A DNA stretch of 64,000 nucleotides from Dryococelus australis (GCA_029891345.1 CM057009.1:300553466-300617465); one strand, 5' to 3'; shown: positions 47,736 to 60,014, numbered from the stretch's first letter. A program made the numbers and translations. Notes: generated by a model from the letters alone, not told the origin.

Positions 47736-50029
47736 ATACGTCGAACTACACTTTATGAAGGCAGGCACATGCGAAGAAGTGCATCAGCCGAGACTATCCC
47801 AACGTCATGCCTTATGTAACTGTGAGACTTAACACATTTTGCAGTATCGCATAGGACTATCCGCCAACTACTGAACGAGGGTTGACCACAGTTACTGAGT
47901 CATCTTCGCCGACTGACTATGGCTCTACGAAAGTAATTTTGCTATCGTGTTAAAATGTGGGAAAACATTGAAATGTATGTCAAAAATAATTAATGGTGTG
48001 CCATGAAAATCTGCACCGAATAAAAAGCACCATCTTAAATATTTATAAATGATACGTGAAAAGGTATGAATACCAATTGATTAATTACCAAGGGTGAGAT
48101 ACTTGCAAAATTCGCGTTATTATTTGAGTATCATTTAAACAGAAAACGCTTTTACCATTGCAATACGCTTGTCATTGGACCATGCTTTATTTGATATGCC
48201 CCGGGTAAATCTGAGCCAATAAATGAACACTTCACAATCGTGTGACCCAATCACGTACATTTCACTCAGGAAGGGAGTGGCTTAACATCTGGGCAGCAGC
48301 AAATCAAGGAACTACACCGGCTTCAGTATATACAGTACTGTGAATACTAGCTTGAAGCCAAAAAAAATACGTGAATTTTGCAGGTCCTACCAATGGTTAA
48401 ACCATCCGAAGATTTATATTTCATGTTTCATTCACTGACAATACTTGTTTCAGAATGGTTGCAAATTTTTACTGATGCTGTTAACATGCACTGATAACGT
48501 TTTATTAATTTTGTGTATCATTTTGAAGAATTTCAACTTGATATGAGAGAGGAGATGATAAGTAATTAAGCTGTAATAAGTCAAAATTACGTAATTAGGA
48601 CTGTGGCTAGTTGGATTCGTCCACTGAAGCGACCTCGAGTAAAAAGATGCGTTAATTTCAGTCAATATTTTTCAATCGTTATCTAGTGCAACCTACACAT
48701 AACGTTCAGAAGTTTTGAAAAGAACTTGGGACATTTGGCCATCAGTGTCTGTGAATCCGTATGCTTCAAAGGGTGATTTAACCAAGTACAGGGATTCGGT
48801 AAACTAAACGAGTCTTGCTCAAAGGTGAAAGAAATAGTACTCTGAGTTTGTGGCTCGTCTGATATGATGTGGCGTGACATATCGATTACAGGAATGGGGT
48901 TTAAGGAAATGCGTACTACTTATACTGGTAAAATCACGAGAATCATATTTTGTGAAGCATTTGTTGTAACTTAAATATCAAAGCATGTTGACAGTTGACA
49001 TTTGGTCAGTTGTTTTAAAGTTAAGAGGTTTTGACGTTTATATCTGGTATATGTGGAGAAATTGAAGTAAGATGCTACTAGGATTGTAGTACTGCAAAGT
49101 GTTATTTCCATTTGTTGTCAGGTGCTACATTAACTCTAAATCTGTCTCGGCAAGGATATTTTCATACAAGTTAACCTTTAGTTCGGTAAATGTACCACAA
49201 TGTCCCGTCAATGACATAGAAATACGCCTAAATAAGTGCACTGAATGCATATTTACTCGACGTGTAGCCTGAGGACTATCGTCGTCATGATATCATCAAC
49301 AGCCCTCTCTAGAATATTAATAGCACAAGAGTCATATTCACTAAAAAGTTGTTTACATTTGGCTAGAACGAAGTTTATAAAGCTTCTCGTTAAGTATAAT
49401 GGCGGTATCAAGAGTATTATCGATTATTTCAGTAGTACGTAGAATACATTCTTAAAATAATTAGATATATTTTAATTAAAGTCCCTGGTAGGTGCAAATT
49501 TGCATGAAATTTTACCAAATTAAAAAAGATCACAAAATCACAGTTTCCACAAAAGGACACTAAATTACGTTCAAAATTTTATAAGAGCAATAAATGTCAA
49601 CGTTTTACTATTAGTTGCAATGAAAAAAACACTATAATAAACAACATACAACATATTATATTATGAGGAGTATTATATTTAGCCACCGCCAGACTCTAAT
49701 GATGAGTGGAACAAAATGTACATAGAAATTAAGCATTAACAACTACCAGTTCTGCTAATAATTTCGCTCAGAGGTTGATTATTCGTCCAAAAATTCATTA
49801 TTAAAGTATGGTTATATTGCATGAGTTCAAGATGCTTACATTACGACGTATGAAACTCAGAATGATAGTCACTGTTGTGTTTTGGCAGGTGAAATAAATA
49901 ACTGGAGAAATATACATCCTCGAAATAAAAATAGCATGTATGTAGTATTCAATATGATATCTGGTTGGTGATCCAGAATATATTGGGATGTGAATCGATT
50001 TGTAATACTAAAATAAAATCTTTAATTTT
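47736..50029. other. No feature recognised
   Basis: AT-rich intron sequence without repeats or coding signatures that I can identify. Confidence 0.4.
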
Positions 50030-52300
50030 GTTTTTTTTTTATTCATACCATTCCTTTTACTTCTTACTTACGTACTTCCAATGGCCCAGTAATATTGGTT
50101 ATGTTTTTGCCTCCTCAACAATGCCTCGCCATATATTTCGGTCATGAGCCATATTCTCCCGATCACGGTGTCATCCAAGTTCTGACTGATCTCTCACTAT
50201 ATTATCCTTCCCCGTTGCCGTGGTCTTCCTGGAGATCTTCTGTCAACTGGAATTCCATCATAAATTTTCTTTATGACACGAGCCTGATCTGATCGTGCTA
50301 CATGTCCCGCCCATGATTTTCTGCATGACTTAACATAACTGGTAATAAAAGTTTGTTTTGTAATCTCTCCCACTTCCCTTGAGGTCCTGTATCTCCACTT
50401 ACCACTCATACTATCACTAAGTGGAGCACATAGCTTTTTTTAAAAGTCTATTATCTATTCACGCACATATGCCGCTACTGATCGTATAATATTGTTAGTA
50501 TATATTCTAGGTTTCAATTTTCGAGAAAGAATTTTGTTTCATAATATCTTATACAAAGATGCTGCACTTCTATTTAATTTATTAATTCTTACTTCAATTT
50601 CTTTACCAACTTGATTTCTATCATTTAAGATTGTCCCTAAATATTCAAATTCCTTTTCACATTCAAAAGCTGTTTCACCATTGTCATTGTTTACACTTGG
50701 GCCCTGCTGTTCTTGTTTCCTTAACATCTTCATAAACTTTTGTTAACTGTAAGTCCTACCATTTGCTCTATTTCATTATAGTTTTGTGCATCTTATCAAG
50801 ACCTTCTTTCGTATCTGCTACACTGTAAAAAAAAATTGTAAACCTCCAAAATGTATTGGAAGTTTGCAACCTATACAGGATGTAGAAATAGTTTCTACAT
50901 ATCAGGCCGAAAATATGGGAATGTTCAGCATCGCTACTATAAGAAGTTGGGATCTTCCCTGCGCATTTGACTCTTTCCTGAGCAAATGTAGGAAAGTTAG
51001 TGTATGATGTATGAGAAAATATTTTGCTATTCGCGCTTTGTCACTGTAAGTATACACTGATATGGTAAATTTACAAATAATTTATTACAGTTTATTACAT
51101 CCCGATCATCTGCATACGCTAGTATTTTTTGGAGGCCATTTAATGCTATTCTATCATTCACTGTGTTAAAAGTCCTTATAATATTTTCTAATGCCACATT
51201 CAATAGCAGAGGTGAGATTGCATCTATTTTCTTAGTCATATGACTATATCAAAAGGGTCAGATATCATTCCCTATATTTAAATACACTCTCCTGAGCTAG
51301 TAACACAATCTTGGCTAATAAATATCAACATTTTGGGGAATCCAAATTCCCTAACTATTTCCCACAGACTGTTTCTGTTAACACTGTCATTACTTGTTTA
51401 AAATCTATAAACATGTGCATCATATTTCGGGCATACTCCCATCGCTTCTCCATGAATTGGCGTATATATAAAATCTGATCTGCTGTTCACCTGTTTCGTC
51501 TAAATACACACTGACCCTCTTAAATAAATTTTCTGGCATAAGAACCTAATAGTTTAAACAATATAAACGGTAATGTCTTGTATGCCGCTGTTAATAGTAA
51601 GATTACTTACCGTTCCTTTCTTATGGATCAGAACAATTATGCTTTCAAGCCATTCATCTGGTAGCTTTTTTTCTCTCCATATATGTAAAATCGATGCAAG
51701 TATTTTCTTTGCAATTAAAATCCCCCCTCTTTTTAACAATTCTGGTGATACATCATCTATACCCATTGTTTTTCATTTTGAATTTTTTTTTTTAGGTTCC
51801 ACTACATCATTGAGATTGAGATTTAGCACTTCATGATTTTCCACGCTGTCAGCATTCTCCGCCAGTAAAGGAATTTCAGGCTCGTCAAATTCAGTAATTC
51901 TTGATAGTATTTTCTCCTTCTGTCCACTACTGCGCTCTTCACGTATAACTCATTCCTCGATTTATCTAATATTATCCTCGTTCTTTGTTTATATCCATTT
52001 TTTTATTCCTTATCTCTTCGTAAACATTTCTTATTCTTGCTATACCATACGCTTGTGCCAGACTATTTTCCATCTATAAAATTCTTGTTTTCTTTGTATA
52101 ATAATTTTATTCGCAATTCGCCGTACCGTTTCATTATATACTATATAATTATTATAATTCTGGTATTGCTCTCTTACTTGACTCTTTTCTTCTATCTAAT
52201 TTTGACAAATGTCATTAAACCATGGCTTCCTTATTTTCTGTATAGGTTTCCCTAGCACCTCTATGGCAGTACTTTTAATAACTTAAACGTTGTCCCATGT
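50030..52300 (-). pseudogene. Non-LTR retrotransposon (LINE) remnant
   Basis: Minus-strand frames give, in order, the reverse transcriptase start region (DVSPELLKRGG, LPDEWLESIIVLIHKKG), FRRNR with TADQ and HMFIDFKQ, the core ISPLLLNVALE and YADD (51239-51027), then EYLGTILNDRNQVGKEIEVR and the C-terminal SWAGHVARSD with SPGRPRQRG, and IWRGIVEEAK near the poly-A (a T run on +, 50030-50041). This resembles RTE-type or related insect LINEs; the clade is not certain. Several stops and frameshifts, and the endonuclease domain is not recognisable. Confidence 0.85.
50828..51041. mobile_element. Possible insertion inside the LINE
   Basis: The LINE's reverse transcriptase order is interrupted here between YADD and the part that follows. 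CACTGTA flanks the interval at 50821-50827 and 51042-51048. The enclosed 214 bases do not look like the LINE and contain an open + frame (IQDVEIVSTYQAENMG) that I do not recognise. Confidence 0.4.
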
Positions 52301-53281
52301 TTTGTTGACAACCGTGTTATCATCATTAATAACAGCTAGCACTATAAAGAAAAGCAGCAGGAAAATGTATATTGTACTTCTCACATGAATAAATAACTCC
52401 GACTATAACAAAACAGATAGTCTAATATGAAAAGAAAATTGATAATATACACATGCTGGTTCTTATCTGTATCCCAGGGCAGCCAGGTTAAGTTCAGATA
52501 TGTGGGTTCAAGTTAATTAGGTGAGTAAACCATTTCCCAATTAGTTCTACAGCATTAAATGAGCTTTTATAAAGCAACAATAATATGTTAATATCAGTCA
52601 ACATCTCCTTTGTTGCAATAAGAGTCATAAAATGAGAATGGAAACCACTTTACATCAATTTAGTGTCACATTAAGCAATTTTTCCTACCAAGTAGGTCGT
52701 TTTATGACCAAAAAGGAAATTTGCCTGTGGGGGGGGGGGGGGGGAGGAGTCTTACTCAAACAAAAATTTATAAAATCAAGCACAGTTAACTACCACATCA
52801 AAAATATTTAAACAAATTATGCCCGTTTCGAAAATAGGTTGCTTTCGACATTCTCCATGAATTCTTATATCGAGTTTCATAGCGAGGTTACTCATATTTT
52901 AGATTGTTTTCTATGAACGATCTGTAACGTCGGACGTAAATAGTATTAGGCAGTTCAAATTAAAACATTTACAAATTACGATCATCTAAATTTGTATACC
53001 ATAGAATTAAATTATTTTAATTGAAAATAATTTAACGTATTCGTTAAGTCATAATAACAAAACTACACAAATCAACAGCAGTGAAATCGGTCAATTCATT
53101 GATGGCATGGGTATGTTACATCATGAAAAACACAAAACACTAATTAAAATGCATACCCTTAAAACGGACACTTGGAGGTTTTCGTGAAAGAAACGCATGT
53201 ATACTGAGACCCCCGTAAATCCTTAAACTAGTTGGCCGCACGTATGTAGATATTTCTTATCAAATCTGGCCAGCATCTTTC

Positions 53282-53335
<54 letters not shown>

Positions 53336-53402
53336 GAAATTAATTTTAGTAGTGTACATCAATGTAAGAAAATGAACTGAAACTATGGGGAACTGGTTTC
53401 AG
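52301..53402. other. Intron end before the second hyaluronidase exon
   Basis: Contains a G run at 52729-52744 and an A tract of 49 at 53284-53332, about 70 bases before the acceptor. No coding or repeat match otherwise. A pyrimidine tract next to the acceptor is short. Confidence 0.6.
53284..53332 (+). repeat. A49 homopolymer
   Basis: An uninterrupted run of 49 A. Lengths of such runs are often inaccurate in assemblies. Confidence 0.95.
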
Positions 53403-53578
53403 GCGAAACACCGGTTCGAAGTGGCTGCTCGAAAGTTTTTGGAAGAAACTCTAGAACTGGTTAGACAGATCCGACCTCAAGGAAAGTGGGGATACTATTC
53501 CTTTCCGTTCTGCTATAACTACACTCCGAAAAACATGGCTCCGACATGTCCGACCCAGGTCATGGCTGAAAACAACGA
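53403..53578 (+). CDS. Hyaluronidase (GH56) next internal exon
   Basis: This exon has 58 codons plus two bases. It begins AKHRFEVAARKFLEE, directly continuing the previous exon's HEVEKE as expected in GH56 proteins, then reads WGYYSFPFCYNY and ends in AENN plus a split codon. The Trp-Gly-Tyr-Tyr stretch and the Cys of FCYNY are family hallmarks. A second Cys follows in PTCP. Asn-Tyr-Thr is a possible N-glycosylation sequon, fitting a secreted or lysosomal protein. The acceptor is GGTTTCAG before 53403 (phase 0, matching the phase-0 donor at 19389). The donor GTACGT starts at 53579 in phase 2. The reading frame is open and intact. The missing N-terminal and C-terminal parts must be encoded outside the window. 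Confidence 0.94.
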
Positions 53579-54892
53579 GTACGTATCAGGGATATTTATA
53601 ACAAGGCAGCGTTCTGTGTGCAAGATTTACTTTTATAATTTGTGGTTTGCATGTTTCCTTGCTAGCCGATATCTTCATTTCTTGCAGTACTAATCATCAT
53701 CAGAAATATTTACGTCTTGTTACAGTTCAATGCACATGTTTTAGATTATACCTGCGAATTGATTTTCGTCCGTTTACTTAAAGATACGTTATTAATAAGT
53801 TATAATACTTTAGTTAACAATATGTATTAATATAGTTATCTTAAGGATATATTTTATGTAAATAATTTGCATCGAACAAAATTTTGAATATAATATATTT
53901 TTGAATGATTTTCTTCGTAAAATGTGTACATCCCTTACGTAAATCAATAACAACTGTTTTAGATCTTCTTTCCAGGCTGTATCATTATACTATTAATGGC
54001 CGGTATGTTTTTTTTAATGTTCTGGTAAGATTAGTATGGGAGAAAATGTCATAAAACAGATTTATATGAGCGTGTATTGAAAATTGTTTCGTTGCCAGAC
54101 GTAGTAAATAAATCTTCCGGTGACGACGTCTTTGTAATGACTTGCTTAAAACATTGTCGAGCACATTTGCACTTAAATTCATGACCACTTTTGGCTAAAC
54201 AGTTGGACGTTATGGTAACTGTTAACAAGTTGTCTGGAAACATGCTGAAGTCTGCAGCCAACCATTTTACTTTCACTGTAAAAAAAAAAAAGTTAGTAAT
54301 TCAGAGTAAGGAAATGTGCTGGCGAAAATTTTTGAGAATGCTGAGAAAAATTTTGTATACTTATTATTTGGATATGTGGAGATTTGTCTTCGTATATTTT
54401 TATTTATCGAAGATATAATGGAAATAAAGTTTTTCGTAATAAATGAAATTTCTGTTATTTCTATACAATATTTTAGTACAGTCTATAAATCGCAATAAAT
54501 TATTCATACTTCTATATGATCCAGTCTTCGTTTTCGTTCATTTTATTTCCCAACATTAACTCAAGTTATTTAAGTGCTTTAATCAAAATCTCTCAGAAAT
54601 TTTACGCATGTCAAAAACTAATTTTGCATGTTAGTATTGCATATTTGACTTCGCCTAAGCTAATCAAAATTACATACACTTTTCTGGAAACTTGAAATTT
54701 TTAAGTTTTCTTCCACACTTCTTGGCTGTAGCCAAACATTACTTTCGAAGCAATGAACTGGATGTCCAATTCATTGTTACAATTTTCTGCATTATAGTAA
54801 CACGTTTAAAAATTGTGTTATTATTTTATGTTGCAAACACAAAACAAGTACAGGTCACTTTATTTCTGAATGCTTTAAGATGCTAAAATTAG
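53579..54892. other. Start of the next hyaluronidase intron
   Basis: The donor GTACGT at 53579 opens an intron that continues beyond the window as far as I can tell. No phase-2 exon with the expected following GH56 sequence is visible down to 64000. This part is AT-rich and otherwise empty. Confidence 0.5.
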
Positions 54893-56738
54893 TAGGGAAA
54901 TGGGAACTTGAGCGCATGGGCGTGGAGCGTCTGATCCGTATTTGGGGGAGCTGCCAACTTGTTACGTCACCCTACCGCCATCTTGGATGACCTTGACCTG
55001 TCACCACCTACCCGTGTGACCTTGAACTTGACCCTAAGGAGTTTTTACCTCAAAAACACTTTTAAAAACTCTAAGAAAACCTTAGAAAATTACAAAAACT
55101 CGTCGAAAAATTCCACAAAATTCTATAAAAATTCCGAAAAATTTAATCATTCAAAATTATTATAAAATTACTAAAGAAATTATTCAAAGGATCCACAGAA
55201 TTAACCATTTTTTTCAGAAGATCAGCGACCCAGGTTCCAGGGATCATCGACCCAGGATCAGACCCAGGAGACCAGGTGACAGGGATCAGTACATATGACC
55301 TTTGACCTTTACCATTGGCCTTAAAAAACGAATAATCCAAAAAAATTTTTAAAAACACAAAAAATTCGCAAAAAGTTTAAAAAAAGATTTTAAAATTTAT
55401 AAGAAATTTCCTACTACAAAATTTTATTAAAAATTTGTTTAAAAATTTAAAAAAAAAAATTTTAAACTAATTTTTATTAAATTTTATTTTAAAATTTTGT
55501 TAATTAAAAAGTATTTTATCCCGGCGGCCATTTTCCCCTTTCTCCCTCGGAATTTCCCCTTTTCCCTAAAATATTCCCCTTAAAAAATCTAATTAAAAAC
55601 GTACATTCCCAGAGGTCTCCCCCCCCCCACACCTCCACAAATACACACATCCAATTTCTCACCCCTCTATTCGAATCCAGCAGACGACTGGCTCCCTCGC
55701 ACTCACTCCCCTCACCTATACTCAGTCCGCCATCTTGACTTTTCCATTCGCCATTTGTTTACATGCTACTGGAGGCAGCCATCTTTGTTTATATGTTATT
55801 GGATGCCGCCATATTTGTATTTCGTTTGTCATTTGTTTGTACATTACTGGAAGCTGCCATCTTGGTAGGCGACCACAATCTTGGGAGGCGACCACCGCCT
55901 TGGTATACATCACCCATCTGCCAAATCGTAAGCCAATGACCATGACCTTGACCCCATGACCTTGAATGACCTTTAATATAAAAATTGAGAAAAAATACAT
56001 AAAAGTCACCAGTTATAACACATGACAAGACTACTGAGACCATATTACATGCAGACTACCTCCACCTTAACCCCATTATCTTGAATGACATTGAACACAA
56101 AAAAAATGAGAAAACTACATAAAGTCAACAGGCATAATACATTACAGACTAGTGCCGCCATATTAAATTCTGATTACCTCGACTTTGTTCCCATGATCTG
56201 GAATGACCATGAAAATAAAACATTTAGATATAATACATAAAAGTCAACAAGCATAATACATTACAGACTACCACCACCATATTAGATGCTGACTACCTCG
56301 ACCTTGCCCCATGAGCTTGAATGACCTTGAAAATAAAAAACTCGAGAAAAAAAGCACTGTGAAGAGGCAGGAGCTAGTCGAGACGAGCCACCTTCCACTC
56401 AGCTGCTGTCAAACTAAAACTCTCGACTTACCTCCCTATTGCTTAAAATATACAAGTGTGCATGCCTTGTGGCGTCATATTGACTTCGAACCCATCGTAC
56501 TGCACCATTAATACATTGTGCAGACACCAACCAGCCAATCACCAAGTTCCCACATGATTGCAGCTAACCAATCACATGCGAGTATTGAGATATTCACACA
56601 GGCAGGTGCAGGATTTAGATGCTAGTTCCTTGATCACATTAGAATGCAGCTATATCTTCAACTGATTCTTCCAGACAAGTTCTTCGCTCACCTATAAATC
56701 ATGGTCACATTTTTAAAGTAGAGAACTGACTCCTGTTC
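54893..56738 (-). mobile_element. Family C element, copy 2, reversed
   Basis: On the minus strand it begins at about 56738 with CAGGAGTCAGTTCTCTACTT and GTGACCATGATTTATAGG, passes the tandem units, a series of GGCGGC pieces, an AT-rich segment and the GATCCCTG...GGTCGCTGATC piece, and ends with CAAGATGGCGGTAGGGTGAC, GTAACAAGTTGGCAGCTCCC and a last CATGCGCTCAAGTTCCCA. It is the longest copy together with copy 1. Confidence 0.82.
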
Positions 56739-56739
56739 A

Positions 56740-57905
56740 TGGGGCAAGGTCGAGGTAGTTAACATCTAATATGGTGGTGGTAGTCTGTAATGTATTATGC
56801 TTGTTGACTTTTATGTATTATTTATCGAGTTTTTAATTTCAAGGTCATTCAAGATCATGGGGTCAAAGTCATGCTCATTGGCTTCCGATATGACAAATGG
56901 GTGATGTATTCCAAGTTGGTGGCCTCCTACCAAGATGGTGGTCGCCTACCAAGATGGCGGCCTCCAGTAATATATAAACAAATGACAAACGAAACACAAA
57001 TATAGCGGCATACAGTAACTATAAACAAAGGTAGCTGCCCCCAGTAGCATGTAACTACGGACAAAAATAAAGACGGCGGACTGAGTATAGGTGAGGGGAG
57101 TGGGTGTGAGGGAATCAGTCGTATGGTGGATTCGAACAGAGGCGATTAATTGGTGGTGTGGGGAGATACCTCAGAAATAAAGTTTTTTACTAAATTTTTA
57201 TACATTTTTAAGGGAAATATTTTTAGGAAAAAAGGGAAATTCCAAGGGAAAAATGTAAAATGGCCGCCAGGGTTAAAGACTTTTTAATTAAGAAATTATA
57301 AAAATATTAATTTATGAAAATATAATTTTTCTTGTTTTTTTAAATTTTTTTAACGATTTTTAATTTAAAAGTGTAATAAGAATTTTTCGTGAATTTTTAA
57401 ATCGAGTTTTTAATTCTTTGTGATTTTTCGTGATTATTTATTATTTTTATTTTTTATTTTTAAAGGTCAAAGGTCAAGTTCAAAGGTCATAGGTACTGAT
57501 ATCTGTCTCCTGGTCGCCTGGGCTGACCGTGGGTAGCTGATCCCTGACACCTGGGTCGCTGATCCCTGTCAGCATTTCTGAAGAAAAAAATTTGTCGTTT
57601 CTGTGGATCCTCTAAGTAACTTTTAAAGTGATTTTTTATATTATTTTTAATAATAAATTTCTTTGGAATTTATTTAGAATATTTTTAACATTTTTTGGTA
57701 TTTTTTGAGGAGTTATTGGAAATTTTAAAGGTTTTTTTTTTTAAGTGGTTTGTAGTGTTTTTAAGGTCAAAAGTCCTCGGGGTCACACGGGCCGGGGGGT
57801 TGCAGGTCAAGGTCATTCAATATAGCGGTCGGGTGACGTAATAATATGGCGGCTCCCCCGAACCCGGATCCGACGCACCACGCCCTTGCGCTCAACTTCC
57901 CATGT
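56740..57905 (+). mobile_element. Family C element, copy 3, 5' truncated
   Basis: It starts within a tandem unit (AACATCTAATATGGTGGTGG), continues through CCAAGATGGCGGCCTCCAGT and an AT-rich segment, the CTGGGTCGCTGATCCC piece, and ends CAATATAGCGGTCGGGTGAC, GGCTCCCCCGAACCCGG and TTGCGCTCAACTTCCCATG. With copy 2 it forms a head-to-head inverted repeat. Confidence 0.82.
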
Positions 57906-58479
57906 CCCTACTACTGCAAAAATATTACTGGTGTGACTGCTTACAGATAACGTGGTACTTTCAGTTCACCCATATCCGAGTGAAATGAGTACATTTTATG
58001 GATCTGTATCCTACGCAATCATGAAGTGTATATACCAAAGAAACAGTTTTCAATACCTATTAATTTTTGATCAACATTAACATAATGAAACGTTTTCTAA
58101 TGACATTTATTATTAGATGATGACTACAGAACTATTTCATCTTAAGAAAAGGCGAAATTCTTAACTTAGCCTATAGAGCCAGTAAATAAATAAATACTTT
58201 TTTGGCCAATAAAATTACTTTTGTAATCACTTGGTGATGTCGTCATAGACAAAATATTTGTTACCGTCAGGAAAACTGTTTATCCAGTGAACTTCTTATA
58301 GCACTGAAGAAAAAAAACGGTTTTATTGTGACTAACAAAATTTTATTGGTGGCCACAAAATTCGTTTGTCAATATAGACATTACAAAATATTTTGTAGCA
58401 CCAACAAGAGTTTTTTGTCATTCCAGTATTTAGTGGCAACTACAAAATAACGTTTTTGATCACCAACAATTAAAAACTA
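57906..58479. other. No gene; sequence with recurring ACAAAATTTT pieces
   Basis: Between 58320 and 58450 pieces such as ACAAAATTTTATTGGTGGCC and ACAAAATATTTTGTAGCACC recur in a diverged form, perhaps the tail part of the SINE that follows on the minus strand. Nothing else recognised. Confidence 0.35.
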
Positions 58480-58565
58480 TAGTAACCATCGCTAGGAACG
58501 GGACTCGAACCCTGAATCTCTCACGTGCGAGCTAAGCATGTTACCGTTGCGCGGCCTTTTTCGAC
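58480..58565 (-). mobile_element. tRNA-derived SINE head
   Basis: On the minus strand: GGCCGCGCAACGGTAACATG (A-box region) and CAGGGTTCGAGTCCCGTTCC (B-box), at tRNA-like spacing. The body extends an unknown distance to the left. Confidence 0.7.
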
Positions 58566-59219
58566 GTTAACATGCTGTCTGGAGCATTTCGATCAAATGA
58601 GCCCAATAAGTGGCACACGCGACACGACCTGCACACTTCACCCCATGGAAATTTAATTTTCTGTAATCATTTGCGTGCATCATTTACGTGTTTAGAAGAA
58701 CGTAACGATATAAACGATGTTCTTATGAATATTATTCTTGAATTAGTTCGTAACCTGATGCAAAGAACCGAACACGGATAAATATGGCGTCGTGTCCAGA
58801 ACAGAAGTTGGCCACTTCGCATTATGCCAACCAGAGCGCACGCGCAGAATATAATGGATGCATTTTTTGCAGTCGCAGCAAAATTTTATTACTGTGGATT
58901 ACATTAATGCTATCGCTGCCAACTAAATGTTTGGTGTCAGCTAATAAATGTATTGTTAATAAACTACTATGTTAGTGAGCATTAAATAGCGCTGATACTT
59001 GTCAATCTATGAGTAATGGGCACCACAGTCTGTTTTTTATCAGCATCGAAATTTCGCCTTGGAAAGCATCAACCAAACAGTTTTTGTAGCCAATAACATA
59101 TATTTCCTTTCAGTGCAGTGCGAGCACATACTCCATCGTACCCGGCAGCCATTGCAGCGACTTAGGTGTTTCTCACCCCTAAATAAGAAAAATTCCTCCC
59201 CTATGGGCCTTAATAGTCA
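58566..59219. other. No feature recognised
   Basis: The 69-codon open frame at 58572-58781 has no family signature. AATATGGCGTCG at about 58782 is another ATGGCG piece. Nothing else recognised. Confidence 0.35.
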
Positions 59220-59305
59220 GATCTCCTTCGTCCAAGGACGATCCAGAGGTGATCTTCCTCGCAGTTGGTCTGAGGTTAGTCCGGACTAAGAGTAGACTAA
59301 CTATA
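59220..59305 (-). repeat. Fragment of the AGTCCGGACT element
   Basis: On the minus strand it reads GTGAATACGATATAGTTAGTC, then CTTAGTCCGGACTAACC and AAGATCACC, matching the ends of the neighbouring element at 59309-60762 in inverted orientation. Confidence 0.55.
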
Positions 59306-59604
59306 TCGTATTCACAAACCCCGGCTAGTGTGGGACTAACTTTAGTCGAAGGATCATCGAAGTACACTGTTGCCAGGTTTACTGCGCATGCGCATTGGAG
59401 ATCCTCGTCTCAAATAAAACCTTTGCTTCGAAAGGAATATCACATTTGAGACAACACACACATTAAAAGTAGCTTCAATCAATTCAAGCAGATATTGACC
59501 CTTTACCTAATGACCAAATTTTCCGTTAATTGAAACTTATTCAATATTTCGTTTATGATTTAATGTTATCTAACACTTTAATTTGTTAATTTATAATCAT
59601 GCAT

Positions 59605-59690
59605 GACTGTGTATAGCAGTGGATAAGGTTCTTGCTTTGAGAACGTGAACTGCAGTTTCAAATCTCACTTGTTCATTCAAATTTTTTAAT
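59605..59690 (+). mobile_element. tRNA-derived segment
   Basis: TAGCAGTGGATAAGG at about 59616 is a good A-box, and CAGTTTCAAATCTCAC at about 59653 a diverged B-box, at tRNA spacing. It is too diverged for a functional tRNA. Confidence 0.55.
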
Positions 59691-60014
59691 TATGACTTAT
59701 TTGTTTCGACGGCAAGTACATGTTAACGAAATTATTTATATATTACAATTTTTTTTTCATATTTGTAAAAAAAATCTTTGAAATTTTTATAGATCTGACT
59801 CTCCATCATATATTGTAATACTGCAGGATTGAGGACGAAATAATTAATATACTAATAAACTTATGATTCCATATTGATTTGTTAATTTTTCACAACACAC
59901 TTCTGTGCACTGGTATTATGGGCTGGTCTAATTTTCTTATGCCAATACTGTCTTTATAATGATGATAAAATTGTATTTTAATGCCAAATACATTACAAAA
60001 ATAAGTTATAAAAT

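Larger units (their letters stand above)
19389..53402 (+). other. 34-kb intron of the hyaluronidase gene
   Basis: The intron begins GTAATT and ends TTTCAG. Both flanking exons are in phase 0 and their translations abut without a gap in the GH56 family alignment, so no exon is expected between them. The interval holds the transposons and repeats listed separately (families A, B, C, Tc1 and mariner remnants, SINEs and a LINE). An A tract of 49 bases lies about 70 bases before the acceptor. The joining is inferred from protein order and phase, not from a transcript. Confidence 0.85.
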
